Shown one piece after another: positions 19,269-28,599 of a DNA stretch of 64,000 nt. The DNA is from RZYX01 sp036654375 (lineage in GTDB: Bacteria > Bacillota > Clostridia > Oscillospirales > Acutalibacteraceae): assembly GCA_036654375.1 (NCBI GenBank), contig JAVVSD010000001.1:1-64000 (forward strand). The letters run 5' to 3'. The notes beneath the pieces were generated by a model. The model was not told the DNA's origin. It saw only the letters and a program-made list of their open reading frames with translations, and did not search any database. Numbering within the stretch: position 1 is the stretch's first letter; every line of letters starts with the position of its first letter. A program made the position numbers and the translations under genes.

Positions 19269-19295
19269 CATCTTACATCAAATAGTTGTAAGATG
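19269..19295. repeat. inverted repeat between divergent phosphatase and alcohol dehydrogenase genes
   Basis: A perfect 9-bp inverted repeat CATCTTACA/TGTAAGATG (19269-19277 / 19287-19295) with a 9-nt centre. No T-run follows on either strand, and it lies in a divergent promoter region, so an operator is more likely than a terminator. The regulator is unknown. Confidence 0.4.
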
Positions 19296-19455
19296 CTCAT
19301 TAAATGAATTTAAATGTTATATTTAATCCGCAGTGTGATAAAAATTTAACAATCTTGTTGTAAAAGAATATTCCCTGCAAATCAATTATAAACTGGTGTA
19401 TTTTTGGAACAATAAAAAAGTATACCTAAACTATATTTTAGGAGGAATTTATAAA

Positions 19456-20631
19456 ATGTCAAGATTTACATTGCCAAGAGATTTATACCACGGCAAAGGT
19501 GCTATTGATGCTCTAAAGAATTTAAAAGGAAACAAAGCAATCGTTGTTGTCGGCGGCGGTAGCATGAAAAGATTTGGATTTTTGGATACGGTTGTTAACA
19601 ATCTTAAAGAAGCTGGTATGCAAGTTGAATTATTTGAAGGTGTTGAACCAGATCCTTCAGTTGAAACCGTTATGAAAGGTGCCGCTGCAATGCAAAAATT
19701 TCAGCCTGACTGGATTGTTTCGATTGGCGGAGGCTCACCAATTGATGCTGCAAAAGCTATGTGGGCATTCTATGAGTACCCTGAAACAACATTTGAAGAT
19801 TTGTGTATTCCCTTCAACTTCCCCGCCCTTCGCACAAAGGCTCATTTCTGTGCTATTCCATCAACATCCGGTACTGCAACTGAAGTTACTGCTTTTTCAG
19901 TTATAACTGACTATGAAAAAGGAATTAAATATCCTTTAGCTGACTTTAACATAACTCCCGATGTTGCTATTGTTGACCCTGACCTTGCAGAAACCATGCC
20001 AAAACAGCTGACTGCATATACAGGTATGGACGCAATGACACACGCTATTGAAGCTTATGTTTCAACTTTAAACTGTGACTACACAGATCCTCTTGCTCTT
20101 CATGCAATTAAGATGGTCAGCGAATATCTTGTTGATTCATTTAATGGAGATACAAATGCAAGAGAAAGAATGCACAATGCACAGTGTCTTGCCGGTATGG
20201 CATTCTCAAATGCTCTTCTTGGTATTGTTCACTCAATGGCTCACAAGACTGGTGCAGCATACAGTGGTGGTCATATAGTCCACGGTTGTGCAAATGCTAT
20301 GTATCTTCCAAAGGTTATCAGGTTTAATGCTAAAGATGAAACAGCTAACAAGAGATATTGTGAAATTGCAAAGTTCATTGGTTTGGAGCCATCTGTTGAT
20401 GCTCTTATCGACCACATAAACGGACTCAATAAAAAGCTTGATATTCCAAGTTGTATCAAGGATTATGACGGAGGAATCATCGACGAAAAAGAATTCTTTG
20501 AAAAACTTTCAAAGGTTTCTGAGCTTGCTGTTGGTGATGCTTGCACAGGTTCAAACCCAAGACAAATCACTCCAACGCAAATGGAGCAACTTCTTACCTG
20601 CTGTTACAATGACACAGAAGTTGATTTTTAA
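19456..20631 (+). CDS. iron-containing alcohol dehydrogenase
   Basis: A group III Fe-dependent NAD(P)H alcohol dehydrogenase, 391 residues, reducing aldehydes in fermentation (butanol or propanediol type; substrate not determinable). The nucleotide-binding GGGS motifs occur twice (VVGGGSMKRFG, SIGGGSPIDAAKAMW). Metal ligands are in GMDAMTHAIEAYVS (Asp/His) and VHSMAHKTGAAYSGGHIVHG (two His). The start at ATG 19456 has AGGAGGAATT; the frame extends upstream without a site. Monocistronic, with its own terminator. Confidence 0.93.
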   Translation: MSRFTLPRDLYHGKGAIDALKNLKGNKAIVVVGGGSMKRFGFLDTVVNNLKEAGMQVELFEGVEPDPSVETVMKGAAAMQKFQPDWIVSIGGGSPIDAAKAMWAFYEYPETTFEDLCIPFNFPALRTKAHFCAIPSTSGTATEVTAFSVITDYEKGIKYPLADFNITPDVAIVDPDLAETMPKQLTAYTGMDAMTHAIEAYVSTLNCDYTDPLALHAIKMVSEYLVDSFNGDTNARERMHNAQCLAGMAFSNALLGIVHSMAHKTGAAYSGGHIVHGCANAMYLPKVIRFNAKDETANKRYCEIAKFIGLEPSVDALIDHINGLNKKLDIPSCIKDYDGGIIDEKEFFEKLSKVSELAVGDACTGSNPRQITPTQMEQLLTCCYNDTEVDF

Positions 20632-20661
20632 TTATACCAAACTCTTGCATTTTTACTTTAC

Positions 20662-20695
20662 AAGAAAGCCATCGGAGTTATTCGATGGCTTTCTT
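20662..20695. terminator. bidirectional terminator between alcohol dehydrogenase and P-type ATPase
   Basis: A perfect 13-bp stem (20662-20674 / 20683-20695) with an 8-nt loop, ending in CTTTCTT on one side and its complement on the other. It lies between converging genes. Confidence 0.75.
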
Positions 20696-20702
20696 AATGT
20701 TC

Positions 20703-23234
20703 CTAATTATTTTTTGATTTACTTCTAAATCTTTTAAAAACTTTAACTATTTCATACCAAAATACTGCTACGAATGAAATTGCAGTTGCACTAAAAAGCA
20801 TATTTGCATTTAATGGTGCAAGCTTTAAGAAATTATTTATTGGGCTATAAAGGATAATTCCAAGCATTGCAATTGTTCCAAGATTTGCAATCCACATCAC
20901 TTTATCTTTAATAAGTTGCGCGACTGATTGAAATGCAAAATGATAATCTGAGCTATTAACCTGAACAAGAAACAAATTTGCAATCATTATTATTGCAAGA
21001 CCCATTGAACGAGCTATTGATGCTGAGCTACCAGTATTAAGAAGATAAAAATAAGTTCCAAATGATGAAGCAAACATTACTAATCCTTGTATTACACTTT
21101 TTGTAAGAACTCTTGAAGTCAACAGCTTTTCTTTTGGATTTCTGGGCTTTCTATCCATAATATCCACTTCTGCTGGCTGTCTTTCAAGAACAATCGAGCA
21201 AGTCGGGTCAATTATTAACTCAAGCAATACAACATGAAGAGGTAAAAGTAAAAGTGCAGTTGGCTCGATTCCTAAAATTGGTGCAAGCAAAGATGCAAAG
21301 GCTATCGGAATATGGATTGTAAAAACATAACCAACAGCTTTTCTTATATTGTCATAAATTCTTCTGCCATCTTTTACTGTTTCAACAATAGTTGTGAAAT
21401 TATCATCCATGAGTATAAGGTCGGAAGCTTCTCTTGAAACCTCACTTCCTCTCTTACCCATCGCAATGCCAATATCCGAATACTTAAGTGCAGGTGCATC
21501 GTTAACACCATCACCCGTCATTGCGACAATTTCTCCATTATCTTTAAACGCCTTTACAATTCGCATTTTATGCTCTGGAATAACACGAGAAAAAATGCTG
21601 ACATCCTTAACTTTATCCCTAAGCTCTTCGTCTGTCATATTCTCAAGCATATCCCCCGTTATAATATTATCGCTGTGAGGAATTCCAATTTTCTTAGCAA
21701 TTGAAGACGCTGTTATTCCGTTATCTCCGGTTATCATAACAACGCGGATTCCAGCCTTATTGCATACAGCAATATCATTTTTAACGCTTTCCCTCGGCGG
21801 GTCAGCAAGACCAACAAGACCGCACAGCGTAAGAGAACATTCTAATATAGTTGCAGGTATTTCGTCATCTGTTTTTGGATTCATTGTCCCCACAGCAATA
21901 ACACGAAGTCCCTCTTGTGACATCTTGGTTACCTTGTTTTGTACAACTTGCCTCTGCTCATCAGACAAATTGCAGAGTGTAAGGATCCGCTCAGGTGAAC
22001 CCTTTGCCGCCACAACAATTTTTCCATCTCTCCGCCACACATGTCCCATCATTTTAAGTTCATTTGTAAATGGATATTCAGTTATTAGTTTTCCTGAAAA
22101 CAACTGTTCTCTTGGCAAATCAATGCTTTCACAATGCTCTAACATTGCCTTTTCCATTGGGTCATAAGCATCGGTTTCACAGCCAAGTCCCATTATTTTG
22201 CAAAGCGATTTTTCATCTTGATTTAATGCCCATGTGTCTTGAACGGTCATCTGATTCATTGTTATCGTTCCAGTTTTATCAACGCAAAGAACTGAAACTG
22301 CACCGAGTGTTTCAACCGATGGTAGCTTTCTAACAAGCGATTGCTTTTTGGCAAGTCGCCATGCACCCATTGAAAGAAAAACTGTCAATATAACAGGAAA
22401 TTCCTCAGGTATCATTGCCATTGCAAGCGTTATTCCAGACAAAATACTCTCAATAATTCTATCTGAAAATGCGTGGTCGGTTATATTAAAATAAGTAAAG
22501 ACACCAACGAGTACAAATAGCACTGCGGCTATTCCCGCGCAGGTCTTTACAAGGCTTCCTGTCTGCTTTTGAAGAGGTGTATCCTCAACTGGTGCCGATG
22601 CAACATTTGCACCAATTTTACCGTATTCAGTGCTTGTTCCTATCTTGTCAACAAGTATTGTTGCAGTTCCTTGCGTTACAAGTGTTCCTGCATAGCAGTA
22701 GTCTTTGCGCCAATATTCTGCTGTCTGTTCTGCATTTTCTGTGTTAATTTTCCAAACGCCTTCCGCTTCTCCTGTAAGAGAGGATTCATCAACACAAAGG
22801 TCATTGCATTTAATAACAACACCATCTGCTGGAATTTTAACGCCCTCATAAATCAACATAATATCGCCTGGCACAAGGTCGACGCTTGCAATTTCAATTT
22901 CTTCGCCATCACGAATTACATTAATATGTGGTGCTGACAAATCCTTAAGTGCATTAAGAGTCTTATCTGTTTTCCATTCTTGAATAACATCTATGCTAAT
23001 TATGCCAATGACAAAAATAAGCATAATCGCACCATCACGCGGCTCACCAAGGATAAAATAAATAACTGCAGCAACAATAAGCAACAAAAACATCGGTTCA
23101 CAGACTATATGAAAAACTTTTTTTATAAAGCTTTCATTTTTCTGTAAAGTCAATTCATTCTTGCCGTATTGTTCTTGCAGTTCTTTTGCTTCGGCAGATG
23201 TGATACCTGCCATGTTTAATTTGCTGTTTGTCAT
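20703..23234 (-). CDS. P-type cation-transporting ATPase under NiCo-riboswitch control
   Basis: An 843-residue P2-like ATPase that pumps a cation across the membrane, phosphorylated at the Asp of DKTGTIT. Other motifs: TGE loop (SSLTGEAEGVW), TGDGVNDAPAL hinge, GDNGITA. The TM4 ion-site motif is IPEEFPV and TM6 has ELIIDPTCS; there is no N-terminal CxxC domain and no CPC/SPC motif, so it is not a P1B heavy-metal ATPase. By sequence alone it would be called a Ca2+-type pump, but the upstream riboswitch points to Co2+, Ni2+ or Fe2+ efflux. I start at ATG 23234 with GGAGGTAAG upstream; a longer frame runs into the leader. Confidence 0.9.
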   Translation of the reverse strand: MTNSKLNMAGITSAEAKELQEQYGKNELTLQKNESFIKKVFHIVCEPMFLLLIVAAVIYFILGEPRDGAIMLIFVIGIISIDVIQEWKTDKTLNALKDLSAPHINVIRDGEEIEIASVDLVPGDIMLIYEGVKIPADGVVIKCNDLCVDESSLTGEAEGVWKINTENAEQTAEYWRKDYCYAGTLVTQGTATILVDKIGTSTEYGKIGANVASAPVEDTPLQKQTGSLVKTCAGIAAVLFVLVGVFTYFNITDHAFSDRIIESILSGITLAMAMIPEEFPVILTVFLSMGAWRLAKKQSLVRKLPSVETLGAVSVLCVDKTGTITMNQMTVQDTWALNQDEKSLCKIMGLGCETDAYDPMEKAMLEHCESIDLPREQLFSGKLITEYPFTNELKMMGHVWRRDGKIVVAAKGSPERILTLCNLSDEQRQVVQNKVTKMSQEGLRVIAVGTMNPKTDDEIPATILECSLTLCGLVGLADPPRESVKNDIAVCNKAGIRVVMITGDNGITASSIAKKIGIPHSDNIITGDMLENMTDEELRDKVKDVSIFSRVIPEHKMRIVKAFKDNGEIVAMTGDGVNDAPALKYSDIGIAMGKRGSEVSREASDLILMDDNFTTIVETVKDGRRIYDNIRKAVGYVFTIHIPIAFASLLAPILGIEPTALLLLPLHVVLLELIIDPTCSIVLERQPAEVDIMDRKPRNPKEKLLTSRVLTKSVIQGLVMFASSFGTYFYLLNTGSSASIARSMGLAIIMIANLFLVQVNSSDYHFAFQSVAQLIKDKVMWIANLGTIAMLGIILYSPINNFLKLAPLNANMLFSATAISFVAVFWYEIVKVFKRFRSKSKNN

Positions 23235-23316
23235 AAAACTTACCTCCGCTTTTACCTTTCGGCATTCGAATGATAGCTCTATGGCACTCCATTTCAAGTA
23301 TAACTGTCCTCAGTGT

Positions 23317-23363
23317 AAAAAAAATAACACACCTATGGAACATACTACTGTCCCACAGATGTG
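23317..23363 (-). terminator. regulatory terminator (expression platform of the riboswitch)
   Basis: On the minus strand CACAUCUGUGGGA (23351-23363) can pair with UCCAUAGGUGUG (23328-23339), giving about 12 bp with two G-U pairs and one bulge, followed within a few bases by eight U (23317-23324). The 5' arm is also part of the last aptamer stem, so the two folds exclude each other. Confidence 0.8.
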
Positions 23364-23440
23364 AATAAAGCACACTGTTGCCACAAAGTGGCCCGGCCCC
23401 ATGACCTTTTAAAGGTTCATCGCCTGCTCAGATTGTACTG
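23343..23440 (-). ncRNA. NiCo (czcD-type) riboswitch aptamer
   Basis: The minus strand reads CUGAGCAGGCGAUGAACC, then GGUCAUGGGGCCGGG, a GCCAC/GUGGC hairpin, CAACAGUGUG, a loop, CACAUCUGUGGGACAG. This matches the four-stem czcD motif: the GAGCAGGC, GCCGGG, GGCAACAG and GGGACAG blocks occur in the right order and spacing. The family binds Co2+/Ni2+ cooperatively, and Fe2+ has been proposed as a ligand. It lies in the leader of the P-type ATPase gene, before a terminator, and is therefore expected to turn the pump on when metal is present. Confidence 0.9.
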
Positions 23441-23493
23441 TTGATCTCGCATTCCTTTTAAGAATGTAATGCAGTGCAAAGAGATATAAAATC

Positions 23494-23522
23494 ATTATAT
23501 TAACTATTATTACTTTTGTCAA
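23494..23522 (-). promoter_or_regulatory. consensus sigma-A promoter of the riboswitch-ATPase transcript
   Basis: TTGACA (23517-23522) and TATAAT (23494-23499), both perfect, separated by 17 nt. Transcription would start near 23487, about 50 nt before the aptamer. Confidence 0.9.
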
Positions 23523-23780
23523 CTATATTTTAATCTAATTATATTACTTTATACATTACATCATAACTAATAATTAAAATATTTATAAAATGACAAAAAA
23601 ATTATATGCTAATTTTATAATTTATCATAAAGCAATTTAATGGTAACCTTACCTTACAAATATTATTAAAAATAAATGTAGCAAACCATTATATAAATAG
23701 TTAGCTACAAGTTTGTGTCAATGTTGAGAAAGGATTTATACATTAATGCAAATTATGCTTATAATGAGGACAAATAATTT
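23523..23780. other. AT-rich intergenic stretch without a recognised gene
   Basis: About 260 nt of very AT-rich sequence between the ATPase promoter and the lipoprotein gene. Only a weak GTAGC/GCTAC inverted repeat (23677-23707) is visible. I see no coding frame with a ribosome site. Confidence 0.5.
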
Positions 23781-24200
23781 TTAATAGCTATTTTTATAAA
23801 TATCTATAAAACCCGAAACAAATCTCGCTTGTTCTTGTTCCATTTTTGTTCCAGTTGTCACTTGCCAGCCATAAACTCCATAATCATTGTAGTTATTCTG
23901 AGAGATTTTTGATAAGTTATATTCTTTTTTAATTAGTTTTATCCCATCCGCATATTTCTCAATAAAAACCTCAAAAGCCTTTTGAGGATCCTTGAAAACT
24001 GCATATCCATCGGAATTTGCTCCAATTTCAAAAGCTACATCTATCTTAGCGAATTTATCAATATCGACATTCCCTTTAATATTTTTCTCTCCCGCAATAT
24101 ATTCCTGTGTATATGGATGATTTATCTTTACAGTATTTCCACAACTCGACAAGCTAAATAGAATTAACAGGCATAACATAATGTGAATAATTTTTTTCAT
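23781..24200 (-). CDS. small lipoprotein of unknown function
   Basis: A 139-residue protein with a lipoprotein signal peptide (MKKIIHIMLCLLILFSLSSC, lipobox LSSC, predicted lipid at Cys20). The mature part contains GVYGWQVTTGTKMEQEQARFVSGF near its C-terminus and no motif I recognise. The start ATG 24200 has GAGGGGA. It is not clearly in an operon: tRNA-Leu lies upstream and a gene-free stretch downstream. Confidence 0.7.
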   Translation of the reverse strand: MKKIIHIMLCLLILFSLSSCGNTVKINHPYTQEYIAGEKNIKGNVDIDKFAKIDVAFEIGANSDGYAVFKDPQKAFEVFIEKYADGIKLIKKEYNLSKISQNNYNDYGVYGWQVTTGTKMEQEQARFVSGFIDIYKNSY

Positions 24201-24305
24201 AATGTTCCCCTCTCAATAAAATATAAATACCATATATCAAGTATATAACACATACAAGCATAAAAAAAGACATAGCATCACCATTACAGAAACGCCATAT
24301 CTTTT

Positions 24306-24392
24306 TGGTGCTGGTGACCGGACTTGAACCGGTACAGTGTTGCCACCGAGGGATTTTAAGTCCCTTGCGTCTGCCGATTTCGCCACACCAGC
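24306..24392 (-). tRNA. tRNA-Leu (anticodon UAA)
   Basis: An 87-nt class II tRNA on the minus strand with an encoded CCA. The acceptor stem GCTGGTG/CACCAGC closes; the anticodon stem AGGGA/TCCCT holds the loop CTTAAAA, anticodon TAA. The long variable arm (TCGGTGGCAACACTG region) and the T arm CCGGTTCAAGTCCGG are typical of tRNA-Leu. Confidence 0.97.
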
Positions 24393-24397
24393 ATATC

Positions 24398-24422
24398 AAA
24401 CAGCCTTTAAAAAAGGCTGTTT
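24398..24422 (-). terminator. hairpin after the V-type ATPase operon
   Basis: An 11-bp inverted repeat AAACAGCCTTT/AAAGGCTGTTT (24398-24408 / 24412-24422) lies 15 nt past the stop of the subunit D gene and just before tRNA-Leu. The minus-strand arm ends in TTT, but no long U-run follows, so it may be a weak terminator or allow read-through into the tRNA. Confidence 0.55.
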
Positions 24423-24436
24423 GAATATTAACTTAA

Positions 24437-25090
24437 TTAGTTATTGTATTTATGAGCCTCAGCAAGCATCATATCTTTGACTTTCATCAATCTTGTGATT
24501 GTACCACGCTCATTTTCGTCAAGCTTCATCTTAATATACTTTATTGTTTCCTCATATTGAGGAATCATAACATGTTCAAGAGCGTTAACTCTACGGCGTG
24601 TCTTTTCAATTTCGACAGCCATGAGCTGGCAGGATTTTTCAACCTCTGCAAGCCTGAGCATATATGGCATAATATCAGATAGTGACTTAACAGCATCATC
24701 CAAATCACATGATGTGAATGCAAAGCCATATGAATAGATATCATTAGCATCCGCCGTCTTAAACTTGCTTTCAAAGACGGGTATCATAACGCTCATGACA
24801 TTTTTTTCAGTGATTTCAAGGCTCATCTCCTGCATTGGAATCATCAACGCGATATTAAGGCTTTCGTCACTCATAACTGAACGGGCAACTGACATATGCG
24901 CATTTGCATCTGCAATTCCCTTTTCAACTTTGCGACGAAGCTCTTTATTCTCACGAACAAGCTCAATAAATTGACGCATCAATTCATCACGCTTATCTTT
25001 AAGTAACTTATGGCCACGACGAGCAGTCTTAAGCTTCTTTTTAAGATTTGTGAGTTCCATGCGGGTAGGGTTAACATTAAGTATTGCCAA
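24437..25090 (-). CDS. atpD: V-type ATPase subunit D (central stalk)
   Basis: A 217-residue coiled-coil rotor subunit that turns inside the A3B3 head. It starts AILNVNPTRMELTNLKKKLKTA, the family signature, and has long N- and C-terminal helices with RRVNALEHVMIP near residue 165. The start is TTG at 25090 with AGGTGA upstream. Last gene of the operon, 10 nt after subunit B. Confidence 0.94.
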   Translation of the reverse strand: MAILNVNPTRMELTNLKKKLKTARRGHKLLKDKRDELMRQFIELVRENKELRRKVEKGIADANAHMSVARSVMSDESLNIALMIPMQEMSLEITEKNVMSVMIPVFESKFKTADANDIYSYGFAFTSCDLDDAVKSLSDIMPYMLRLAEVEKSCQLMAVEIEKTRRRVNALEHVMIPQYEETIKYIKMKLDENERGTITRLMKVKDMMLAEAHKYNN

Positions 25091-25100
25091 GGTTAATCAC

Positions 25101-26474
25101 CTACTTTTTATCATAATATTCATCAAGAAGTGCATCACTGATACGCTTAAGTTCATTTCTTGGAAGCATTCTGAGAAGATCCCAGCCGATGTCAAGAGTT
25201 TCCTCAATATCACGGTTGGATTCATATCCCTGAGAAACATAAACCCTTTCAAACTCATCAGCAAACTTTGCATAAAGCAAGTCGATTTGAGTAAGAGCGG
25301 CTTCACCAAGAATTGTCATAAGCTCTTTAGCATCTTTACCTCTTGAATAAGCGGCAAACAGCTGGTTCATTGTGTTTGAGTGATCCTTACGAGTTTTTCC
25401 CTCACCTGTTCCCTTATCCTTCAAACGAGAAAGTGAAGGAAGAACATCAACTGGAGGCTGAATTCCCTTACGATAAAGGTCACGAGAAAGGATAATCTGT
25501 CCCTCTGTGATATAACCTGTAAGGTCTGGAATTGGGTGAGTTTTGTCATCTTCAGGCATTGAAAGGATTGGAATCATTGTTATTGAACCATCCTTACCCT
25601 TTTGACGACCAGCACGCTCATACATTGTTGCAAGGTCAGTATAGAGATATCCAGGATATCCACGACGACCAGGAACTTCTTTACGAGCTGCCGAAACTTC
25701 ACGAAGTGCATCAGCATAGTTTGTGATGTCTGTAAGTATAACAAGAACATGCATACCCTTTTCGAATGCAAGGAACTCTGCACATGTAAGAGCCATCTTT
25801 GGTGTTGCGATACGCTCAACTGCGGGGTCGTTTGCAAGGTTTGTGAAAAGAACTGTTCTGTCAAGAGCGCCAGTTTCACGGAAGCTATCTATGAAAAAGT
25901 TTGCTTCTTCAAAAGTGATACCCATTGCAGCAAAAACAACAGCGAACTGTTCATCTTTTCCACGAACTTTTGCTTGTCTTGCAATCTGGGCTGCAAGCTC
26001 AGCATGAGGAAGACCTGATGCCGAGAATATTGGAAGTTTCTGTCCTCTAACAAGAGTGTTAAGTCCGTCGATTGCAGAAATACCAGTTTGAATAAACTCG
26101 GATGGGAAAGCACGAGCAGCAGGATTCATTGGTGCTCCGTTAACATCAAGACGCTTTTCAGGAATAATTTCAGGACCGTCATCGATTGGTCTTCCAAGTC
26201 CGTCAAAAACGCGTCCAAGCATATCAGAAGATACGCCAAGCTCCATCTGACGACCTGAGAAACGAACCTTACTGTCTGAAAGGTTAATACCTGCAGCATT
26301 TTCAAAAAGCTGAACAAGTGCGTTAGAGCCGTCTATTTCAAGAACACGGCAACGGCGTTTTTCGCCATTTGCAAGCTCTATCTCAGCAAGTTCGTTGTAT
26401 TTTACATTTTCAACATCACGAACGAGCATTAGAGGACCTGCAACCTCTTGTATAGTTCTATACTCCTTTGGCAT
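25101..26474 (-). CDS. atpB: V-type ATPase subunit B (non-catalytic)
   Basis: A 457-residue non-catalytic head subunit. It lacks a canonical P-loop, as expected, and has SGLPHAELAAQIARQA, VFAAMGITFEEANFF and the conserved GYLYTDLATMYERAGR and DDKTHPIPDLTGYITEGQI stretches. Its ATG overlaps the stop of subunit A by 1 nt (TAATG), with the ribosome site inside the end of the A gene. Confidence 0.96.
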   Translation of the reverse strand: MPKEYRTIQEVAGPLMLVRDVENVKYNELAEIELANGEKRRCRVLEIDGSNALVQLFENAAGINLSDSKVRFSGRQMELGVSSDMLGRVFDGLGRPIDDGPEIIPEKRLDVNGAPMNPAARAFPSEFIQTGISAIDGLNTLVRGQKLPIFSASGLPHAELAAQIARQAKVRGKDEQFAVVFAAMGITFEEANFFIDSFRETGALDRTVLFTNLANDPAVERIATPKMALTCAEFLAFEKGMHVLVILTDITNYADALREVSAARKEVPGRRGYPGYLYTDLATMYERAGRQKGKDGSITMIPILSMPEDDKTHPIPDLTGYITEGQIILSRDLYRKGIQPPVDVLPSLSRLKDKGTGEGKTRKDHSNTMNQLFAAYSRGKDAKELMTILGEAALTQIDLLYAKFADEFERVYVSQGYESNRDIEETLDIGWDLLRMLPRNELKRISDALLDEYYDKK

Positions 26475-28243
26475 TAATAGTCCTCCTCCTTGTTCAAAGC
26501 ATCGGTAAGCTCATTTTCGAGTCTTATCTCAATCTTTTCAAATTCTGCATCAACCTTGTCCTCTTCAATATACTTAAATCGGCCAATAGCTTCACGAACA
26601 GGAAGCTCTATGATATCTTTTACACTTGCGCCCTTGTTGAGTGCATCAAGAGATTTCTCATAATATGCTACAACAAGTTGCATCATGTGATGCATTTTAT
26701 TTGAAGATGTGTAAGTATCAATCTCATGGAAAGCAAGCTGATGAAGGAAATCCTCACGAATTGAGCGAGATGCTTCCATTTTAAGACGATCTGGATCTGA
26801 CAAAGCATCCATACCAACCATTTTAACAATTTCTTCAAGCTCTGCTTCATCTGAAAGAAGGTTCATCATTTTTCCGCGGAGAATTGTCCAATCTTCTGCA
26901 ATGTTTTTATTGAACCAACCCCCAAGCTTATCAGCATACAATGAGTAGCTTGTAAGCCAGTTAATTGCTGGGAAATGACGCTTATAAGCAAGAGCAGCAT
27001 CAAGACCCCAGAAAACTTTAACAATACGAAGTGTTGCCTGTGATACAGGCTCTGAAATGTCACCACCAGGAGGTGAAACAGCACCAATAACTGACAATGC
27101 ACCTTCACGACCATCAGCTCCAAGAGAGATAACACGACCAGCACGCTCGTAGAACTGAGCGATACGGCTACCAAGATATGCTGGGTAACCTTCTTCACCA
27201 GGCATTTCTTCAAGACGACCAGACATCTCACGAAGTGCTTCAGCCCAACGAGATGTTGAGTCAGCCATGAGTGCAACTGAATAGCCCATATCTCTGAAAT
27301 ATTCAGCGATTGTGATTCCTGTATAAACAGAAGCTTCACGAGCAGCAACTGGCATATCTGAAGTGTTAGCTATAAGAACTGTACGCTCCATCAATGATTT
27401 ACCTGTATGTGGATCAATAAGCTCTGGGAATTCGAGAAGAACATCTGTCATCTCATTACCACGCTCACCGCAACCAATATATACAACTATGTCTGCCTCA
27501 GCCCACTTTGCAAGCTGGTGCTGTGTAACAGTTTTACCGCTACCGAATGGGCCAGGGATAGCTGCAACTCCGCCTTTAGCGATTGGGAACATTGCATCTA
27601 TAACTCTCTGTCCTGTGATAAGTGGTCTGTTTGGATTAAGCTTCTTTGAATATGGTCTACCAACACGGACAGGCCATTTCTGCATAAGTCCAATATTCTT
27701 GTCACCATCAGCAGTTGTTACAACAGCAACATTGTCGGTGATTTTATAGTCACCTTCCTTGATGCTCTTAATTTTACCGCTTACTGATGGTGGAACCATA
27801 ATCTTGTGAACAACAATATCAGTTTCCTGAACTGTTCCAACAATATCTCCACCTACAACTTCATCTCCAGCCTTTACAGTTGGGACAAAGTGCCATTCTT
27901 TTTCTCTGTTAAGTGCAGGAACTTCAATACCTCTTGTGAGGTTGTTTCCTGACTTTTTCATAATTTCTTCAAGTGGTCTTTGAATACCATCAAAGATACT
28001 TGTTATAAGACCTGGTCCGAGTTCAACACTAAGAGGAGCTCCGGTTGATTCAACAGGCTCACCTGTGCCAAGGCCTGATGTTTCCTCATAAACCTGAATG
28101 GAAGCTCTATCTTCATGTATCTCAATAATTTCACCAATAAGTCTCTGGTCACTAACACGCACAACATCGAACATATTTGCATCACGCATGCCCGATGCAA
28201 TAACAAGAGGACCCGAAACCTTGGTAATTGTTCCATTGCTCAT
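26474..28243 (-). CDS. atpA: V-type ATPase subunit A (catalytic)
   Basis: A 589-residue catalytic subunit. Walker A is GPFGSGKT (about residue 231); the bulge domain typical of A subunits follows the N-terminal barrel. Other motifs: CGERGNEMTDVL, the Walker B-like VALMADSTSRWAEALRE, and SPPGGDISEP. No intein is inserted. The ribosome-binding site at 28243 is weak, in contrast to most genes of the operon. Confidence 0.96.
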   Translation of the reverse strand: MSNGTITKVSGPLVIASGMRDANMFDVVRVSDQRLIGEIIEIHEDRASIQVYEETSGLGTGEPVESTGAPLSVELGPGLITSIFDGIQRPLEEIMKKSGNNLTRGIEVPALNREKEWHFVPTVKAGDEVVGGDIVGTVQETDIVVHKIMVPPSVSGKIKSIKEGDYKITDNVAVVTTADGDKNIGLMQKWPVRVGRPYSKKLNPNRPLITGQRVIDAMFPIAKGGVAAIPGPFGSGKTVTQHQLAKWAEADIVVYIGCGERGNEMTDVLLEFPELIDPHTGKSLMERTVLIANTSDMPVAAREASVYTGITIAEYFRDMGYSVALMADSTSRWAEALREMSGRLEEMPGEEGYPAYLGSRIAQFYERAGRVISLGADGREGALSVIGAVSPPGGDISEPVSQATLRIVKVFWGLDAALAYKRHFPAINWLTSYSLYADKLGGWFNKNIAEDWTILRGKMMNLLSDEAELEEIVKMVGMDALSDPDRLKMEASRSIREDFLHQLAFHEIDTYTSSNKMHHMMQLVVAYYEKSLDALNKGASVKDIIELPVREAIGRFKYIEEDKVDAEFEKIEIRLENELTDALNKEEDY

Positions 28244-28281
28244 TCTTTTATCACTTGCCTTTCTTTTTCGGCTAATTATAG

Positions 28282-28599
28282 TTATGCGTCTGAGAGAATA
28301 TCTGAACCGACAGCTTGTTCAACAGACTTACTTACATTTCTCATTCCTACTCCAGTGTTACCAGACACACCAGGAATTGGAATAATTGCTGGTATTGGTA
28401 AACTACGATAACGGTCAAGTTCGCTTTCAATCTGTGTTGCAAGTTGCTCAGTGATATAAATCACAGCGTATCCGCCATCAATAATTTTTCGGAGGGTATG
28501 AATGCCCTCTTGAGGATCAGTGATGGGAAATATTTCAAGTCCGATTGACGCAAAGCCATAAATACTGTCTTTGTCGCCCATTGCAGCAATTTTATACAT
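28282..28599 (-). CDS. atpF: V-type ATPase subunit F (stalk)
   Basis: A 105-residue stalk subunit (called G in Enterococcus Ntp naming) that binds subunit D. It starts MYKIAAMGDKDSIYGFASIG, the usual alternating beta/alpha motif, and contains YITEQLA and PAIIPIPG. Its start overlaps the end of subunit C by 8 nt, with GAGGG upstream. Confidence 0.92.
   Translation of the reverse strand: MYKIAAMGDKDSIYGFASIGLEIFPITDPQEGIHTLRKIIDGGYAVIYITEQLATQIESELDRYRSLPIPAIIPIPGVSGNTGVGMRNVSKSVEQAVGSDILSDA

Noticed and set aside
19335..19375. Possible Rex operator (TTAACAA..TTGTTGTAA) before the alcohol dehydrogenase gene
   Set aside because: The half-sites are in the wrong relative order and the palindrome is imperfect; no support beyond expectation in AT-rich DNA.
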